Positions 18,041-29,000 are shown, numbered from the stretch's first letter. The stretch is DNA of 64,000 nucleotides from Desulfonatronum sp. SC1 (GCF_003046795.1 NZ_PZKN01000001.1:232253-296252); one strand, 5' to 3'. Notes: generated from the sequence alone by a model not told the origin. Made by a program: numbers and translations.

Positions 18041-18343
18041 GGAATGTGCCCGTCTCTCAACTGGAGGAGGAAAGAGGTGAAGGGGGAAATGAAAGGGAAT
18101 CGTGAGTCGTCCGGTCGCGGAACTCCCAAATATGAATTCTCTACGCCGGAACCGCGAGAATGACAACAGCCCTGGTTCGCGGGGCTTGAGAAGCAGAAAG
18201 AACGGACTGGAAGACGAAACTCCGAAAAATGTACTGGAAGCCGAAGCCGTTTTCCGCTAGGAAGAGGATCGGTGCGGGCGACCGATCGGGGTTGCCGGCT
18301 TTTTCCGTATCCCGCCAAACACATCTCCACCAACGGTGCATCC
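18041..18343. other. Divergent intergenic region between the PEP-synthase-like gene and pyrB
   Basis: About 300 bases that must hold promoters for two divergent genes. No convincing coding frame, terminator or consensus promoter is visible. It is richer in A and T than its neighbours around 18060-18250. Confidence 0.4.
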
Positions 18344-19345
18344 ATGCTTTGGCCCCACAAGGACCTGCTCTGCATTACGCAACTGACCGCGGCTGAAATC
18401 CTGTACGTTTTCCGGATGGCCCGCCGTTTCGCCGAGATCAATACCCGCCCGGTGAAAAAAGTGCCGACGCTCAAGGGCAAGAGCGTCATCCTGTTTTTCG
18501 TCGAACCAAGCACGCGGACCAAGACCTCCTTCGACATCGCGGGAAAGCGGCTCTCGGCGGACACCTATTCCCTGGCCGCCTCTTCCAGCAGCCTGCGCAA
18601 GGGCGAGAACCTCAAGGATTCGGCCCTGACCCTCCAGGCCATGCATCCGGACGCCCTGGTCCTGCGGCACCATCAGAGCGGGGCCAGCGAATTTCTGGCT
18701 CGTCGGCTGTCCTGCTCGGTGATCAACGCCGGTGACGGCTGGCATGCCCATCCCACGCAAGCCCTGCTGGACGGGTTCACCCTGAGCGAGGTCTGGGGGG
18801 ACGACATGGCCGGGAAGACCGTGCTCATCGTCGGCGATATCGCTCACAGTCGGGTGGCCCGGTCCGACGTGCTGCTGTTCACGGCCCTGGGGGCCCAGGT
18901 TCGGATCTGCGCGCCGCGGACCCTGTTGCCCGCTGGAGTGAGGCAGTGGCCGGTGGAGGTATTTTCAGATCTGACCGAGGCGTGCAAGGGCGTGGACGCG
19001 GTCGTCTGTCTGCGGTTGCAGTTGGAACGCCAAAAGGCCGGGCTTTTGCCCGACCTGCGGGAGTATGCCAGGACCTACGGCCTGGGAGCCCGACATCTGA
19101 GTAAAGCCAATCCAGGGGTGCTGGTGATGCATCCCGGGCCCATGAACCGAGGGGTGGAAATCGACGCGGCCCTGGCGGACGCGGAAAACAGCCTGATTCT
19201 GGATCAGGTCTCCGCCGGCGTGGCCACCCGCATGGCCTTGCTGTTTCTCTTTCTGACCCGCAAAGACGCTACGGACCAGGGCGACGCGCGGGGCGATCAG
19301 GTCGAATCCCCTCAACCTCAATCTCCGTCGCTTCAGGAGGACTAG
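18344..19345 (+). CDS. pyrB: Aspartate carbamoyltransferase, catalytic chain
   Basis: A 333-residue enzyme making carbamoyl-aspartate, the first committed step of pyrimidine synthesis. The carbamoyl-phosphate loop is [20 protein letters not shown], followed by [14 protein letters not shown] and [20 protein letters not shown], all standard for PyrB. The second domain has [17 protein letters not shown] and a C-terminal [11 protein letters not shown]. The last 20 or so residues (QGDARGDQ onward) are a non-conserved tail. The ATG at 18344 lacks a strong ribosome-binding site. pyrC begins three bases after the stop, so pyrB and pyrC form an operon. No pyrI regulatory chain is seen. Confidence 0.95.
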   Translation: MLWPHKDLLCITQLTAAEILYVFRMARRFAEINTRPVKKVPTLKGKSVILFFVEPSTRTKTSFDIAGKRLSADTYSLAASSSSLRKGENLKDSALTLQAMHPDALVLRHHQSGASEFLARRLSCSVINAGDGWHAHPTQALLDGFTLSEVWGDDMAGKTVLIVGDIAHSRVARSDVLLFTALGAQVRICAPRTLLPAGVRQWPVEVFSDLTEACKGVDAVVCLRLQLERQKAGLLPDLREYARTYGLGARHLSKANPGVLVMHPGPMNRGVEIDAALADAENSLILDQVSAGVATRMALLFLFLTRKDATDQGDARGDQVESPQPQSPSLQED

Positions 19346-19348
19346 GCC

Positions 19349-20632
19349 ATGCCCGGACCGGATCTCATCGTGCGCAACGTGCTCTGGCAGGACGAACTGG
19401 TCAGCCTGTGGATCGAGCAAGGCGTGGTGCGGCGCTTGGCCCCGCCGGACGAACCGTGCTCCGAGGGTGAACAGCTGCACGGCGGCGGAGCGCTGCTCTT
19501 GCCCGGGCTGATTGACGCCCATGTCCATCTGCGCGAGCCCGGGTTCGAATACAAGGAAGACATCGCTTCCGGCCTGGAGGCCGCTGCCCGGGGCGGGTTT
19601 TCCGCCGTGCTGGCCATGGCCAACACCAGGCCGGTCAACGACTCCGCGGCGGTTACGTCATTCATGCGCGACAGGGCCGCCGCGACCCATCCTTTGGGAC
19701 CGCGCCTGCATCCCGTCGGGGCGTTGACCAAAGGCTTGGTCGGTCAAGAGCTGGCCCCGCTGGCGGAGCTGGCCGAGGCCGGATGCGTGGCCTTTTCCAA
19801 CGACGGCCTGCCGGTGGCCAGTCCGGACCTGTTTCGTCGGGCCATGGAGTACGCTTCCGACCTGGGCCTGGTGGTGATCGATCACTGCGAAGACCCGGTC
19901 CTGGCCGAGGGAGCGAGCATGAATGAAGGCCGGATCAGCGGTCTGCTGGGCCTCAAGGGGCAGCCGGTGGTGGCCGAGAGCATGCAGGTGGCCCGGGACA
20001 TCCTGCTGGCCGAATACCTGGACCTGCCGATCCATCTGGCCCATATTAGTTGTCGGCAATCCGTGGAGCTGATCCGCTGGGCCAAGGCCCGTGGAGTGCG
20101 GGTCAGCGCCGAGACCTGCCCGCATTACCTGCTCTGGACCGAGGAAATGGTCCAGGGATACAACACTCTGGCCAAGGTCAATCCTCCCCTGCGCACCGAC
20201 GACGACGTGCTGGCCCTGCGCCAGGCCGTGAGGGAAGGGGTGATCGACATCCTGGTCACGGACCACGCGCCCCACGCGGACCACGAGAAGGAAGTCCCCA
20301 TGGACGAGGCCCCCAACGGGATCAGCGGGCTGGATACGGCCTTGTCCCTGAGTTGGAAGCTGGTTCGCGAAGGCGTATTGTCGCCGCAAGACCTTTGCGC
20401 GCTGTGGTCCGCGCGACCCGGAGCGCTGTTTTCCCTGCCGGTGAACCGTTTTCAGCCCGGCGATCCCGCGGACTTCATTCTCTTCAACCCGGACCTGGAA
20501 TGGACGGTCACCCCGGAAACGCTGCGCTCCAAAGGCAAGAACACTCCATGCCTTGGGCAAACACTGCCGGGGCGGGTCGTGGCACACGGGATTGCCGGTA
20601 AAATTTTGTTTCATAACGTCGATGCATCGTAA
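19349..20632 (+). CDS. pyrC: Dihydroorotase (class I)
   Basis: A 427-residue zinc amidohydrolase that closes carbamoyl-aspartate to dihydroorotate. Metal ligands are in IDAHVHLREPGFEYKEDI and later in HLAHIS, with ETCPHYLLWTEE and the catalytic aspartate in DILVTDHAPHADHEKE; the substrate loop is EAPNGISGLDTALSL. The N-terminal beta-sandwich and the C-terminal strand (ADFILFNPDLEWTV) are present, so the enzyme is complete. GGAGGA precedes the ATG. It is the second gene of the pyrB-pyrC pair, and the following HD-domain gene starts nine bases after its stop, suggesting co-transcription. Confidence 0.95.
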   Translation: MPGPDLIVRNVLWQDELVSLWIEQGVVRRLAPPDEPCSEGEQLHGGGALLLPGLIDAHVHLREPGFEYKEDIASGLEAAARGGFSAVLAMANTRPVNDSAAVTSFMRDRAAATHPLGPRLHPVGALTKGLVGQELAPLAELAEAGCVAFSNDGLPVASPDLFRRAMEYASDLGLVVIDHCEDPVLAEGASMNEGRISGLLGLKGQPVVAESMQVARDILLAEYLDLPIHLAHISCRQSVELIRWAKARGVRVSAETCPHYLLWTEEMVQGYNTLAKVNPPLRTDDDVLALRQAVREGVIDILVTDHAPHADHEKEVPMDEAPNGISGLDTALSLSWKLVREGVLSPQDLCALWSARPGALFSLPVNRFQPGDPADFILFNPDLEWTVTPETLRSKGKNTPCLGQTLPGRVVAHGIAGKILFHNVDAS

Positions 20633-20641
20633 GGAGCTGAT

Positions 20642-21973
20642 ATGGGGCAACCACTGAAGGATGCCGTGGGCATCTGCAAGACCATCATGCGCAACGGGTT
20701 TGATGCCTACGTGATCAATGCCCGGTTGCAGGAAAAAATACTGGAAGGCGGGGCGGAACGAGAGATCGACATCAGCACGGACGCGGACTTCGAGGACCTG
20801 AACAAGCTGTTCCCTCTTTTCGAACCCGGTACGACCCCGGACGTCACCGGAACGTTGAAGGAAGGCGACGTCCTGATCCGCGTTTACCCCGCGGATGTCG
20901 AGGACGGGTCCTATCCCGAGGAGTGCGTGGCCCGGTTCACTCCGGGGATGATTAAGGCCCTGGAAAAGACCGAAGGAGGCCTGCCGCTGCAATTGGCCTG
21001 CCCGTACATGCCCAAGGCCAAGGAGTTGTATGACGGTTTCGCGGACATCGGGGCCGGGGAGATCCGGTTCCAGGGCATCCCGGACGAGACCCTGAAGCAG
21101 AACTATTTGCGCGGCGTGCGCGCGTTACGCTTCGCAGCCAACTTTCAACTGCCCATTGAGCCCAACTCTTGGATGACCATCGTCCGGTCCGCCCGGCGCA
21201 TCCTGGACTACGTCTCGGTTTCGGACATCATGGACGAGTGGCGCAAGGTGGAAGCGGAAAATATGTGGCATTTCGTGAAGCTGCTCTACGAAAGCACCAT
21301 CCTGCACGCCCTGATTCCGGAGGTCGCGGCCTTGAGCCGGGTCAAGCAGATCAAGAACCCCGAGGAGGGTGAGGAAGTCGTTCTGGATCACACCATCGAG
21401 CTGATGCGCCGATACCCGGAAGAGTTGCCCTACGACTGGTATGGAACCATGGGGTGCCTGTTCCACGACGTGGGCAAGCTGTTCACCGCGGAATACGTGG
21501 GTGGTCAGTGGACCTTCTACCAGCATCATCGGGTGGGGGCGAAGGTGGCCCGCAAGATTCTCAACCGATTGCGCTTTTCACCCGAGGAGATCGACAAGAT
21601 CTGCCACCTGATCCGCAACCACATGCGGTTCCATTTCATGCTCACGGACAAGGGCATCCGTCGGTTCACGGCCCTGGACGACTACCCGCGGTTGATTGAA
21701 ATCGCCAGGGCGGACGTCAAGGCCCGCAACGGCGCGTACAAGGAATTCAACCACAACATGAAAATGCTGGAACGAGCAGAGATACCGGAAGAAGCCCTGG
21801 AACCCCTGCTCAATGGTCACGAAATCATGGACTTCGCCGAAATCAAGCCCGGTCCGGCCGTGGGGCTGATCCGCGAAGCCCTGCTCCAGGCCCAGATCGC
21901 CGGCGAAGTGGCCTCGGTTCCGGAAGCCGTCGAATTCGTGCGTAGTTACCGGCAGAAGGAAAAATTGCAGTAA
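20642..21973 (+). CDS. HD-domain protein related to CCA/poly(A) tRNA nucleotidyltransferases, nucleotidyltransferase motifs degenerate
   Basis: A 443-residue protein with the architecture of the tRNA nucleotidyltransferase superfamily. Residues 1-130 match the position of the head domain, but the glycine pair and arginine loop that normally bind the nucleotide (GG-VRD-LLG) are replaced by VINARLQEKILEGGAERE. Only the following DISTDA element survives from the metal-binding aspartate motif. Residues about 140-240 form the neck region (YLRGVRALRFAANF). The HD phosphohydrolase core is at about 255-345 (LFHDVGKLF, HHRVGAKVA, LIRNHMRFH). It is therefore likely an HD hydrolase or an RNA-binding relative rather than an active CCA-adding enzyme. 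It follows pyrC by nine bases. Confidence 0.8.
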   Translation: MGQPLKDAVGICKTIMRNGFDAYVINARLQEKILEGGAEREIDISTDADFEDLNKLFPLFEPGTTPDVTGTLKEGDVLIRVYPADVEDGSYPEECVARFTPGMIKALEKTEGGLPLQLACPYMPKAKELYDGFADIGAGEIRFQGIPDETLKQNYLRGVRALRFAANFQLPIEPNSWMTIVRSARRILDYVSVSDIMDEWRKVEAENMWHFVKLLYESTILHALIPEVAALSRVKQIKNPEEGEEVVLDHTIELMRRYPEELPYDWYGTMGCLFHDVGKLFTAEYVGGQWTFYQHHRVGAKVARKILNRLRFSPEEIDKICHLIRNHMRFHFMLTDKGIRRFTALDDYPRLIEIARADVKARNGAYKEFNHNMKMLERAEIPEEALEPLLNGHEIMDFAEIKPGPAVGLIREALLQAQIAGEVASVPEAVEFVRSYRQKEKLQ

Positions 21974-22009
21974 TGTTAACGATTTTTCCTTTCAATTGGC
22001 CCCTGTCCA

Positions 22010-23104
22010 TTGAAACCTAATCTCCTCGATTTCACGTACCCTGAACTTGAACGATTTTGTTCCGAGTTGGGGGAGGCTCCGTTTCGGGCGCGGCAGGTGT
22101 GGCAGTGGCTGTGGCAGAAGCGGGAGCGGGATTTTGGTCGGATGACCAATATCTCCAAGGAGATGCGTGAGCGTCTTGGCCGGGAGGCGGACGTTGTTTG
22201 GCCGGAGGCGGTTCAGGTCCAAACCAGCCGGGACGACGGGACGACCAAGTTTTTGCTGGCTCTGGCGGATGGTCAGCGCATTGAAAGCGTCTTGATTCCG
22301 GAGAAGGATCACTTCACGTTGTGTCTCTCCACCCAGGTCGGTTGCGCCTTCGGCTGCACGTTTTGCGCCACGGGCCGGATGGGACTGGTCCGCAATCTTA
22401 CCATGGCGGAAATCTTGGGCCAGATCCTCATGGCTCAGGAGCATGTGGCCGGGCTGCCCACTGGGTTGACCACAGGCCAGGCCACGGGAGTGACCCAGGG
22501 ACTGACCCAGGGCCTGGCGTTGCGCAATCTGGTGTTCATGGGCATGGGTGAGCCGTTGCTGAACTGGGAGAACCTGCGTCGCGCCCTGGAAGCATTGCAC
22601 CATCCTACTGGATTGAATTTTTCCAAGCGGCGGATCACCGTGTCCACGGTGGGGGTGCCGGGTATGCTCGCGGAGCTTGGAGCCCTGGGTTTTGCTTCTC
22701 TGGCCGTGTCCCTGCACGCCCCGACCCAGGAATTGCGGGCTCGGATCATGCCCAAGGCCGCGCGGTTTCCCTTGGACGACCTGATTGCCGACCTGGCCGC
22801 CTATCCGCTGCAACCCCGACAAAAAATCACCATCGAGTACGTTATGCTGGGAGGGGTGAACGACGACCTGAGTCATGCCCGGGAACTGGTTCGGCTGCTG
22901 AACAAGGTCAAGGCCAAGGTCAACCTGATCCCCTTTCACCCTTCGCCGGAACTGCCTTATGCCGCCCCGGACATGAACCGGGTTCTGGCGTTCGAGAACC
23001 TCCTCAAAACCAAGGGGCTGCCCGCAACCTTGCGTAAAAGCAAGGGGCAAGATATTTCTGCCGCCTGTGGCCAGTTGCGGGCGGAGATGGCCGCTTTGGA
23101 ATGA
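22010..23104 (+). CDS. rlmN: Dual-specificity 23S rRNA A2503 / tRNA A37 C2-methyltransferase
   Basis: A 364-residue radical-SAM enzyme. The [4Fe-4S] cysteines form the C-x3-C-x2-C motif at residues 112, 116 and 119 (VGCAFGCTFCATG). A cysteine at 105 (TLCLSTQ) and the methyl-carrying cysteine near 353 (DISAACGQLR) are also present, so all catalytic cysteines are intact. An unusual Gly/Thr/Gln-rich insert occupies about residues 148-170 (GLTTGQATGV, TQGLTQGLA) before LRNLVFMGMGEPL. The start is a TTG at 22010, because no in-frame ATG or GTG lies upstream and the first conserved residues follow it directly. It stands 36 bases after the HD-domain gene. Confidence 0.95.
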   Translation: MKPNLLDFTYPELERFCSELGEAPFRARQVWQWLWQKRERDFGRMTNISKEMRERLGREADVVWPEAVQVQTSRDDGTTKFLLALADGQRIESVLIPEKDHFTLCLSTQVGCAFGCTFCATGRMGLVRNLTMAEILGQILMAQEHVAGLPTGLTTGQATGVTQGLTQGLALRNLVFMGMGEPLLNWENLRRALEALHHPTGLNFSKRRITVSTVGVPGMLAELGALGFASLAVSLHAPTQELRARIMPKAARFPLDDLIADLAAYPLQPRQKITIEYVMLGGVNDDLSHARELVRLLNKVKAKVNLIPFHPSPELPYAAPDMNRVLAFENLLKTKGLPATLRKSKGQDISAACGQLRAEMAALE

Positions 23105-23216
23105 CGGTTGAAAGAAGCTTTTTTTTCCCGGTTTTGCCGCGAAAGAGTGCGGCTTCAGCTGATCCCGTGTCTCTCTTTCTTCATTATTATTCGGAAAATT
23201 GCGGAGGAGTTTCCCC

Positions 23217-23588
23217 GTGAAACCTGATTTTGCGAAGTGCGACGGGCTTGTGCCGACCATCGTCCAGGACGTCGCGAGCCTGGAAGTTCTGATGTTGGCG
23301 TACATGAACGAGGAGGCCTGGGAGCAAACCCTGGCCACCGGCGAGGCCCATTTTTACAGTCGGTCCCGAAAGAAGTTGTGGCACAAGGGCGGGACGTCCG
23401 GGCACGTGCAGAAGGTCCGTTCCGTTCGGATCGACTGCGACGCGGACACGATCCTGCTTCTGGTGGAGCAGGTGGGCGGGGCGGCCTGTCACGAGGGCTA
23501 TCGGACCTGCTTTTACCGGGCCAAGGAAGAAGGCGCGTGGACGACCTGCGCGCCGCTGATTTTCGATCCCAAGGAGGTTTATAAATAA
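23217..23588 (+). CDS. hisI: Phosphoribosyl-AMP cyclohydrolase
   Basis: A 123-residue enzyme of histidine synthesis that opens the adenine ring of phosphoribosyl-AMP (the HisI half only; no HisE pyrophosphohydrolase is fused). The metal-binding aspartates are in [15 protein letters not shown], cysteines are in [15 protein letters not shown], and the conserved [13 protein letters not shown] is present. The GTG at 23217 is chosen because GGAGGAG at 23204-23210 lies six bases upstream; the ORF's earlier TTG adds only six residues. hisG follows directly, with no gap. Confidence 0.95.
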   Translation: MKPDFAKCDGLVPTIVQDVASLEVLMLAYMNEEAWEQTLATGEAHFYSRSRKKLWHKGGTSGHVQKVRSVRIDCDADTILLLVEQVGGAACHEGYRTCFYRAKEEGAWTTCAPLIFDPKEVYK

Positions 23589-24473
23589 ATGACGACACCC
23601 AACGACCAACTCAAGCTGGGCATCCCCAAGGGTTCCCTGCAGGATGCCACCATCAGTCTGTTCGCCCGATCCGGGTGGAAAATTCATCTGCACTCCCGGA
23701 ACTACTTTCCGGAGATCAACGATCCGGCCATCAATTGCAGCATCTGCCGGGCCCAGGAAATGGCCCGCTACGTGGAGGCCGGCACCCTGGACGCCGGATT
23801 GACCGGCAAGGACTGGGTCATGGAGTACGAGTCCGACGTGCACGTGGTTTCAGACCTGGTTTACTCCAAGGTCAGCTCCCGTCCCGCGCGCTGGATACTG
23901 GCCGTGGCCGGAGACTCGCCCTATCGCCGGCCCGAAGACCTGGCTGGGAAGAAAATTTCCACCGAACTGGTGAATTTTACCAAGCGCTACTTTCAGGGCG
24001 CGGGCATTCCGGTGGAAGTGGAATTTTCCTGGGGGGCTACCGAGGCCAAGGTCGTCGAGGGGTTGGCGGACGCCATCGTGGAGGTCACCGAGACCGGCTC
24101 GACCATCAAGGCCCACGGGCTGCGGATCATCGCCGAGATGATGCAAACCAACACCCAGCTCATCGCCAACAAGGTCGCCTGGGCAAATCCGGTCAAGCGG
24201 GCCAAGATCGAACAGATCGACATGCTGCTCAAGGGCGCGCTCCGGGCTGAGAAGCTGGTGGGCCTGAAGATGAACGTGCCCCAGGCCCGGGTGGACGACA
24301 TCATGTCCGTGCTGCCCAGCCTGACCTCGCCCACCGTGGCCCATCTGCTGAACAGCGACTGGCTGTCCGTGGAAATCGTGGTCGAGGAAAGCGTGGTCCG
24401 CGACCTGATTCCGGATCTGGTCCAGCGAGGCGCGGAAGGGATTATCGAGTATTCCTTGAACAAGGTGATCTAG
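23589..24473 (+). CDS. hisG: ATP phosphoribosyltransferase (long, HisZ-independent form)
   Basis: A 294-residue enzyme catalysing the first step of histidine synthesis. It begins [20 protein letters not shown]; the PRPP-binding signature [21 protein letters not shown] lies at about 153-173. The length and the final 80 residues ([20 protein letters not shown], then [14 protein letters not shown]) show the C-terminal regulatory domain that makes the long form sensitive to histidine feedback, so no HisZ partner is needed. AAGGAGG at 23571-23577 precedes the ATG. The order hisI then hisG is one transcript. Confidence 0.96.
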   Translation: MTTPNDQLKLGIPKGSLQDATISLFARSGWKIHLHSRNYFPEINDPAINCSICRAQEMARYVEAGTLDAGLTGKDWVMEYESDVHVVSDLVYSKVSSRPARWILAVAGDSPYRRPEDLAGKKISTELVNFTKRYFQGAGIPVEVEFSWGATEAKVVEGLADAIVEVTETGSTIKAHGLRIIAEMMQTNTQLIANKVAWANPVKRAKIEQIDMLLKGALRAEKLVGLKMNVPQARVDDIMSVLPSLTSPTVAHLLNSDWLSVEIVVEESVVRDLIPDLVQRGAEGIIEYSLNKVI

Positions 24474-24515
24474 GACCGTTTCTCCGCTGACGGCGGAATC
24501 CCGGAGTGAATCATT

Positions 24516-25781
24516 GTGAAGAAACGGCGTGCGTCCTTTCAGAGTCCATCGCCGCGACGGAGAGAGTCGCTGTCGTGGACCTGGACGTACGCTTTTTTTG
24601 CGTTTTGCTTGAGCTTGTTGCTCTCGGGCTGCGCTGGAAATATGGCTTCCGGTCCTTCCGGGAGTGAAGAGCTTGGGGGGCTCAGCCCCCGCGAAGTCCA
24701 GGTTCGCTTGGACCTGGCTGACGCCTATCTGCGTAACGACGAGCCCCGGATGAGTCTGCGGGAGCTACTGCGGATACAGCGGGCTGCCTCGGGCTTTCCC
24801 CGCTACCAGTTCACCCTGGGCTACACCCAATTCATGCTGGGAAATTGGCCCGCCGCGGTGGAGGCCCTGGAGCGGACCGTGGCCCTGGATCCCGGCCATG
24901 CAGAGGGCTGGAACAATCTGGGCTTGGCGCATCTTGCCCTGGAAGACTTCACGGAGGCGGAGTTCGCCTTTCGTCGCGCACTTGAAATACCCACCTACCA
25001 GACTCCGGAAATTGCGGCTCTAAACTTGGCGTTGCTGCATCTGGAACGTGACGATCCAGTGGCGGCCAGACAGTACGCCGACAGGGCCATGGCACTGAAC
25101 TGGCGCTTTGGTCGAGCCTATCTTCTGGCCGCGGAGATCGAGGTGGGGCAAGGGAGCTTGGAAGCGGCCGTCGACCTCTTGCGGCGGGGCGTTGAAGCGG
25201 ATACGGCCAATGTCCGTGTGGTCCTGACCCTGGCTGAATATCTGCTGCTCGCCGGACGGGACCAGGAAGCCGAAAAATGGCTGCTGCTGGTGATCGAGGC
25301 TGCTCCGGACGGTCCGGAAGCGAAAACGGCCGAAGGCTACCTGCTGTCCCTGGGAAGGGTGGTTGAGCACGAATTTGAAGAAGGCGACGGCCAAGAGAGG
25401 CGAGGCTTGGAAAAAGCCGACTCGGCGACGGAATTGACGACGCCTCCAGCGCCCGCCCCAAGCTCACCTTCAACTTTGGCGACATCTTCGGCCATCTCGT
25501 CGGAAACGCTCGCGGACTCGATGTACATCGTCCAAGTTGGCGGGTTTCTTGACCAACGCAGGGCAAAAGCTTTGCGCGACGACTACGTGGCCAAGGGGTA
25601 TCCGGCCGGTACCGTCGAAGTGACGCATGCGGGGCGCCAATGGGTTTTAGTATATATTGATGCATTTCGGGATCTGGATGCGGCGCAACGCCGGGCTCGG
25701 GAGTTTCTGAGCCTGGAGAACGTCGACACCGAGATAACCCGCGTCGGCATGGGGCGGTATCTACCGCTGGACTCGCCTTGA
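24516..25781 (+). CDS. TPR lipoprotein with C-terminal SPOR domain
   Basis: A 421-residue envelope protein. A signal with lipobox LLLSGC ends at Cys39, so it should be lipidated. Residues about 60-265 contain tetratricopeptide repeats (for example AAVEALERTVALDPGHAEGW and NNLGLAHLALEDFTEAEFAF), as in PilF-like proteins that assemble secretins. A Ser/Pro/Thr-rich linker follows. The last 80 residues (YIVQVGGFLDQRRAKALRDD, ending in YLPL) are a SPOR domain, which binds denuded peptidoglycan. The GTG at 24516 has GGAG ten bases upstream. It lies 42 bases after hisG but is not a histidine gene. Confidence 0.88.
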   Translation: MKKRRASFQSPSPRRRESLSWTWTYAFFAFCLSLLLSGCAGNMASGPSGSEELGGLSPREVQVRLDLADAYLRNDEPRMSLRELLRIQRAASGFPRYQFTLGYTQFMLGNWPAAVEALERTVALDPGHAEGWNNLGLAHLALEDFTEAEFAFRRALEIPTYQTPEIAALNLALLHLERDDPVAARQYADRAMALNWRFGRAYLLAAEIEVGQGSLEAAVDLLRRGVEADTANVRVVLTLAEYLLLAGRDQEAEKWLLLVIEAAPDGPEAKTAEGYLLSLGRVVEHEFEEGDGQERRGLEKADSATELTTPPAPAPSSPSTLATSSAISSETLADSMYIVQVGGFLDQRRAKALRDDYVAKGYPAGTVEVTHAGRQWVLVYIDAFRDLDAAQRRAREFLSLENVDTEITRVGMGRYLPLDSP

Positions 25782-25893
25782 GCGGTCACGGAGCCTTCAT
25801 CCCTCCTTCCCCCCGTTCTTCTTTCCCGATGTCCTGTTTTTTCGAGGATCAGTCGCAAAGCTGATTGATTTCAGTGTGATGAGCCTCTTCTGG

Positions 25894-25911
25894 AAAGCGG
25901 GGTGCTTTTTT
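25894..25911 (+). terminator. Possible weak rho-independent terminator
   Basis: AAAGC and GCTTT are separated by GGGGT and followed by a T run reaching 25911. The stem is only five base pairs and A/T-rich at its base, so this is a weak candidate for ending transcription of the TPR/SPOR gene. Confidence 0.35.
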
Positions 25912-26035
25912 GTTATTAATGACGGAATCTGACAGCCATAAACGCGGTTGATGAACAACATCGTGATCTCCCGGTTCGTCGCGATCCGGTTTATCCCTTT
26001 AATTCTTCCCGGCATATTCGCGTGGAGGTTTTCCC

Positions 26036-29000
26036 ATGCCCCAAATCAAGCAGGCCAAACTGGTCGACGATCCTCTCTGGTACAAGGACGCCATTATCTA
26101 CGAAGTCCACATCAAGGCGTTTTTCGACAGCAACTCAGACGGAATCGGCGACTTGCCGGGATTGACCCAGAAGCTGGACTATCTGGCTGATTTGGGGATC
26201 ACGGCCATCTGGCTGCTGCCCTTCTATCCCTCCCCGTTGCGCGACGACGGCTACGACATTGCCGACTATTTCAGCGTTCATCCCCAGTACGGGACCATCA
26301 AGGACTTCAAAATCTTTCTGCGCGAGGCGCACAAGCGCGGCCTGCGGGTGATCACGGAGTTGGTGCTCAACCACACTTCCGATCAGCACCCATGGTTCCA
26401 GCGGGCACGTAATTCTCCGCCCGGCTCCTCTTGGCGCAATTTTTACGTCTGGAGCGATACGCCGGACAAGTACCAGGACGCCCGGATCATCTTCAAGGAT
26501 TTCGAGACGTCCAACTGGTCCTGGGACCCGGTGGCTAAATCCTACTACTGGCACCGCTTCTACTCCCATCAGCCGGACTTGAATTTCGACAACCCTCAGG
26601 TGGGCAAGGCCCTGTTCCGGGTGATCGATTACTGGCTGAAGATGGGCGTGGACGGGATGCGACTGGACGCCGTGCCCTATCTGTTCGAGCGCGAGGGAAC
26701 CAACTGTGAAAATTTGCCCGAAACGCACCAGTATCTGCGGGACCTGAGGGCGCACATCGACGTCAAGTACCCCAACCGGATGCTCTTGGCAGAGGCCAAT
26801 CAGTGGCCCGAGGACGCTTGCGCCTATTTCGGGGAAGGCGATTCCTGTCAGATGGCCTTTCACTTCCCGTTGATGCCCCGGCTGTTCATGGCCCTACACA
26901 TGGAGGAGTCCCATCCGATCATCGATATTTTCGAGCAGACCCCGGACATCCCGGACAACTGTCAATGGGCCTTTTTCCTGCGCAATCACGATGAATTGAC
27001 CCTGGAAATGGTCACCGACGAAGAACGGGACTACATGTACCGGATGTACGCCCGGGATCCCAGGGCGCGGATCAACCTGGGCATCCGCCGCAGACTGGCG
27101 CCGCTGCTGGAGAACGACCGCAAGAAGATCAATCTGCTCAACGCTATTCTTTTCGCCATGCCCGGTTCCGTCGTTCTCTATTACGGAGATGAGTTGGGCA
27201 TGGGCGACAACTACTACCTGGGGGATCGGGACGGGGTGCGCACGCCCATGCAGTGGAGTTCGGACCGCAACGCCGGCTTTTCCCGAGCCAACCCCCAGCG
27301 TCTCTACCTGCCGGTGGTCATCGACCCGGAGTACCATTTCGAGGCCATCAACGTGGAGACCCAGGCCCAGAACCAGGCCTCGCTGCTGTGGTGGAACAAG
27401 CGGTTCATCTCTATGTACAAGCGGTTCCGGGCCTTCGGGCGGGGGGACATGGAGTTTCTGCGCCCGGATAATCCCAAGGTCCTGGCTTTTTTGCGCCGCC
27501 ATGAGGGTGAACATCTCCTGGTCGTGGCCAACCTTTCCCGGCATTGTCAGTCCGTGGATCTGGACCTGGGGGCCTATAAAGATTGGATTCCCGAAGAGGT
27601 CTTCAGCCGCAACCGCTTCCGTCCGGTCGTGGAGGGCGGCTATACGCTGACCCTGGGGTCCTACGGCTACTACTTCTTCCAGATGATTCGGGCCGAGCAG
27701 CTCGGGCTGGGCGGAGAGGTCCAGGATCTGCCCCTGCTGACCATCCGTTCCGCGGAGCAGGACGTCTGGAACGGGGAGGTGGGAGAGCGGCTGGAAAAGG
27801 ACATTCTGCCCAGATTTTTACCTAAACGCCGCTGGTTTCGAGGCAAGGCGCGCACGATTCAGCAGGTGGCCATCGAAGACGTCCTGGAGTTCAACCACTC
27901 CGACCAGGCTTCCCTGGTCCTGATTCTGAACGTGGACTATGTGGAGGGAGCGGAAGAGCGGTACGTTTTGCCACTGACCTTGTCCTGGGGCGAGGACGCG
28001 CGAGACATTGTCGCCGAGGAAACAGCGCACGTGCTCAGTCGGATCGTCAGAAGCACCCGCCATGGAGAGGAGCAGGGCGTGCTGTTCGAGGCCGTGCATG
28101 CCCCGGACTTCGGTAAGCGCCTGCTCAAGTTTTTGAGCAAGCGGCAGCACCTTCGAGGGCGTCAGGGCGAGCTGCATGCCTGGCCCGGCCGGGAACTGCG
28201 CCAGCGCGATATTTTACGCTTGGAGCCGCGGCTGTTGCGCTCCGAGCAGAGCAACTCATCCATGACCTACGGTTCCGAACTGATCCTGAAAATCTACCGT
28301 CGGCTGGAGCAAGGGCCTCAGCCGGAACTGGAACTGTGCCGCTTTCTCACTGAGCGGACCTCGTTCCGGAACATTCCGCTCTATGCCGGCTCCTTGACCT
28401 ATCATCAAGCCGGGGCCGAGGATTCGGTTTTTGGGGTGCTTCAGCAGTTCGTTCCCAGCCTTGGGGACGCCTGGAGCTACAGCCAGGACGCTCTGGAACG
28501 GTACGTGGAAGCGGTATTGTCCCTGGGGGCGGAGTCGGCGGCCCCGGAGTGTCCGTGCGGGTACTGGGAAGCAGCCCATGGCAGCACTCCGGAGGCGGTG
28601 ACCGACTTGGTCGGTCCGTTCCTGGAAATGATCGCCCTGTTGGGCAGACGAACCGCGGAGCTGCACATCGCCTTGGCCTCGCGGTCAGATGATCCGACCT
28701 TCGCTCCGGAACCTTTTTCCTACCTGTACCAACGCTCGGTGTTTCAGAGCCTGCAGAACCAGCTGAAAACGGTCTTTGGCTTGCTGCGCAAGAATCTGAA
28801 GCGGCTTGACGAAGAGCAGGGCGTTCTGGCCCGTGAGGTTCTGGAAACGGAAAAAGCCCTCCTGGAGCGGTTCCGGACCATTCATCGGCATAAGATTCAA
28901 GCTTCAAAAATCCGGATTCACGGGGACTACCACCTGGCTCAAGCCCTGTACACCGGCAAGGACTTCGTGATCATCGACTTCGAGGGCGAACCGGCTCGGG

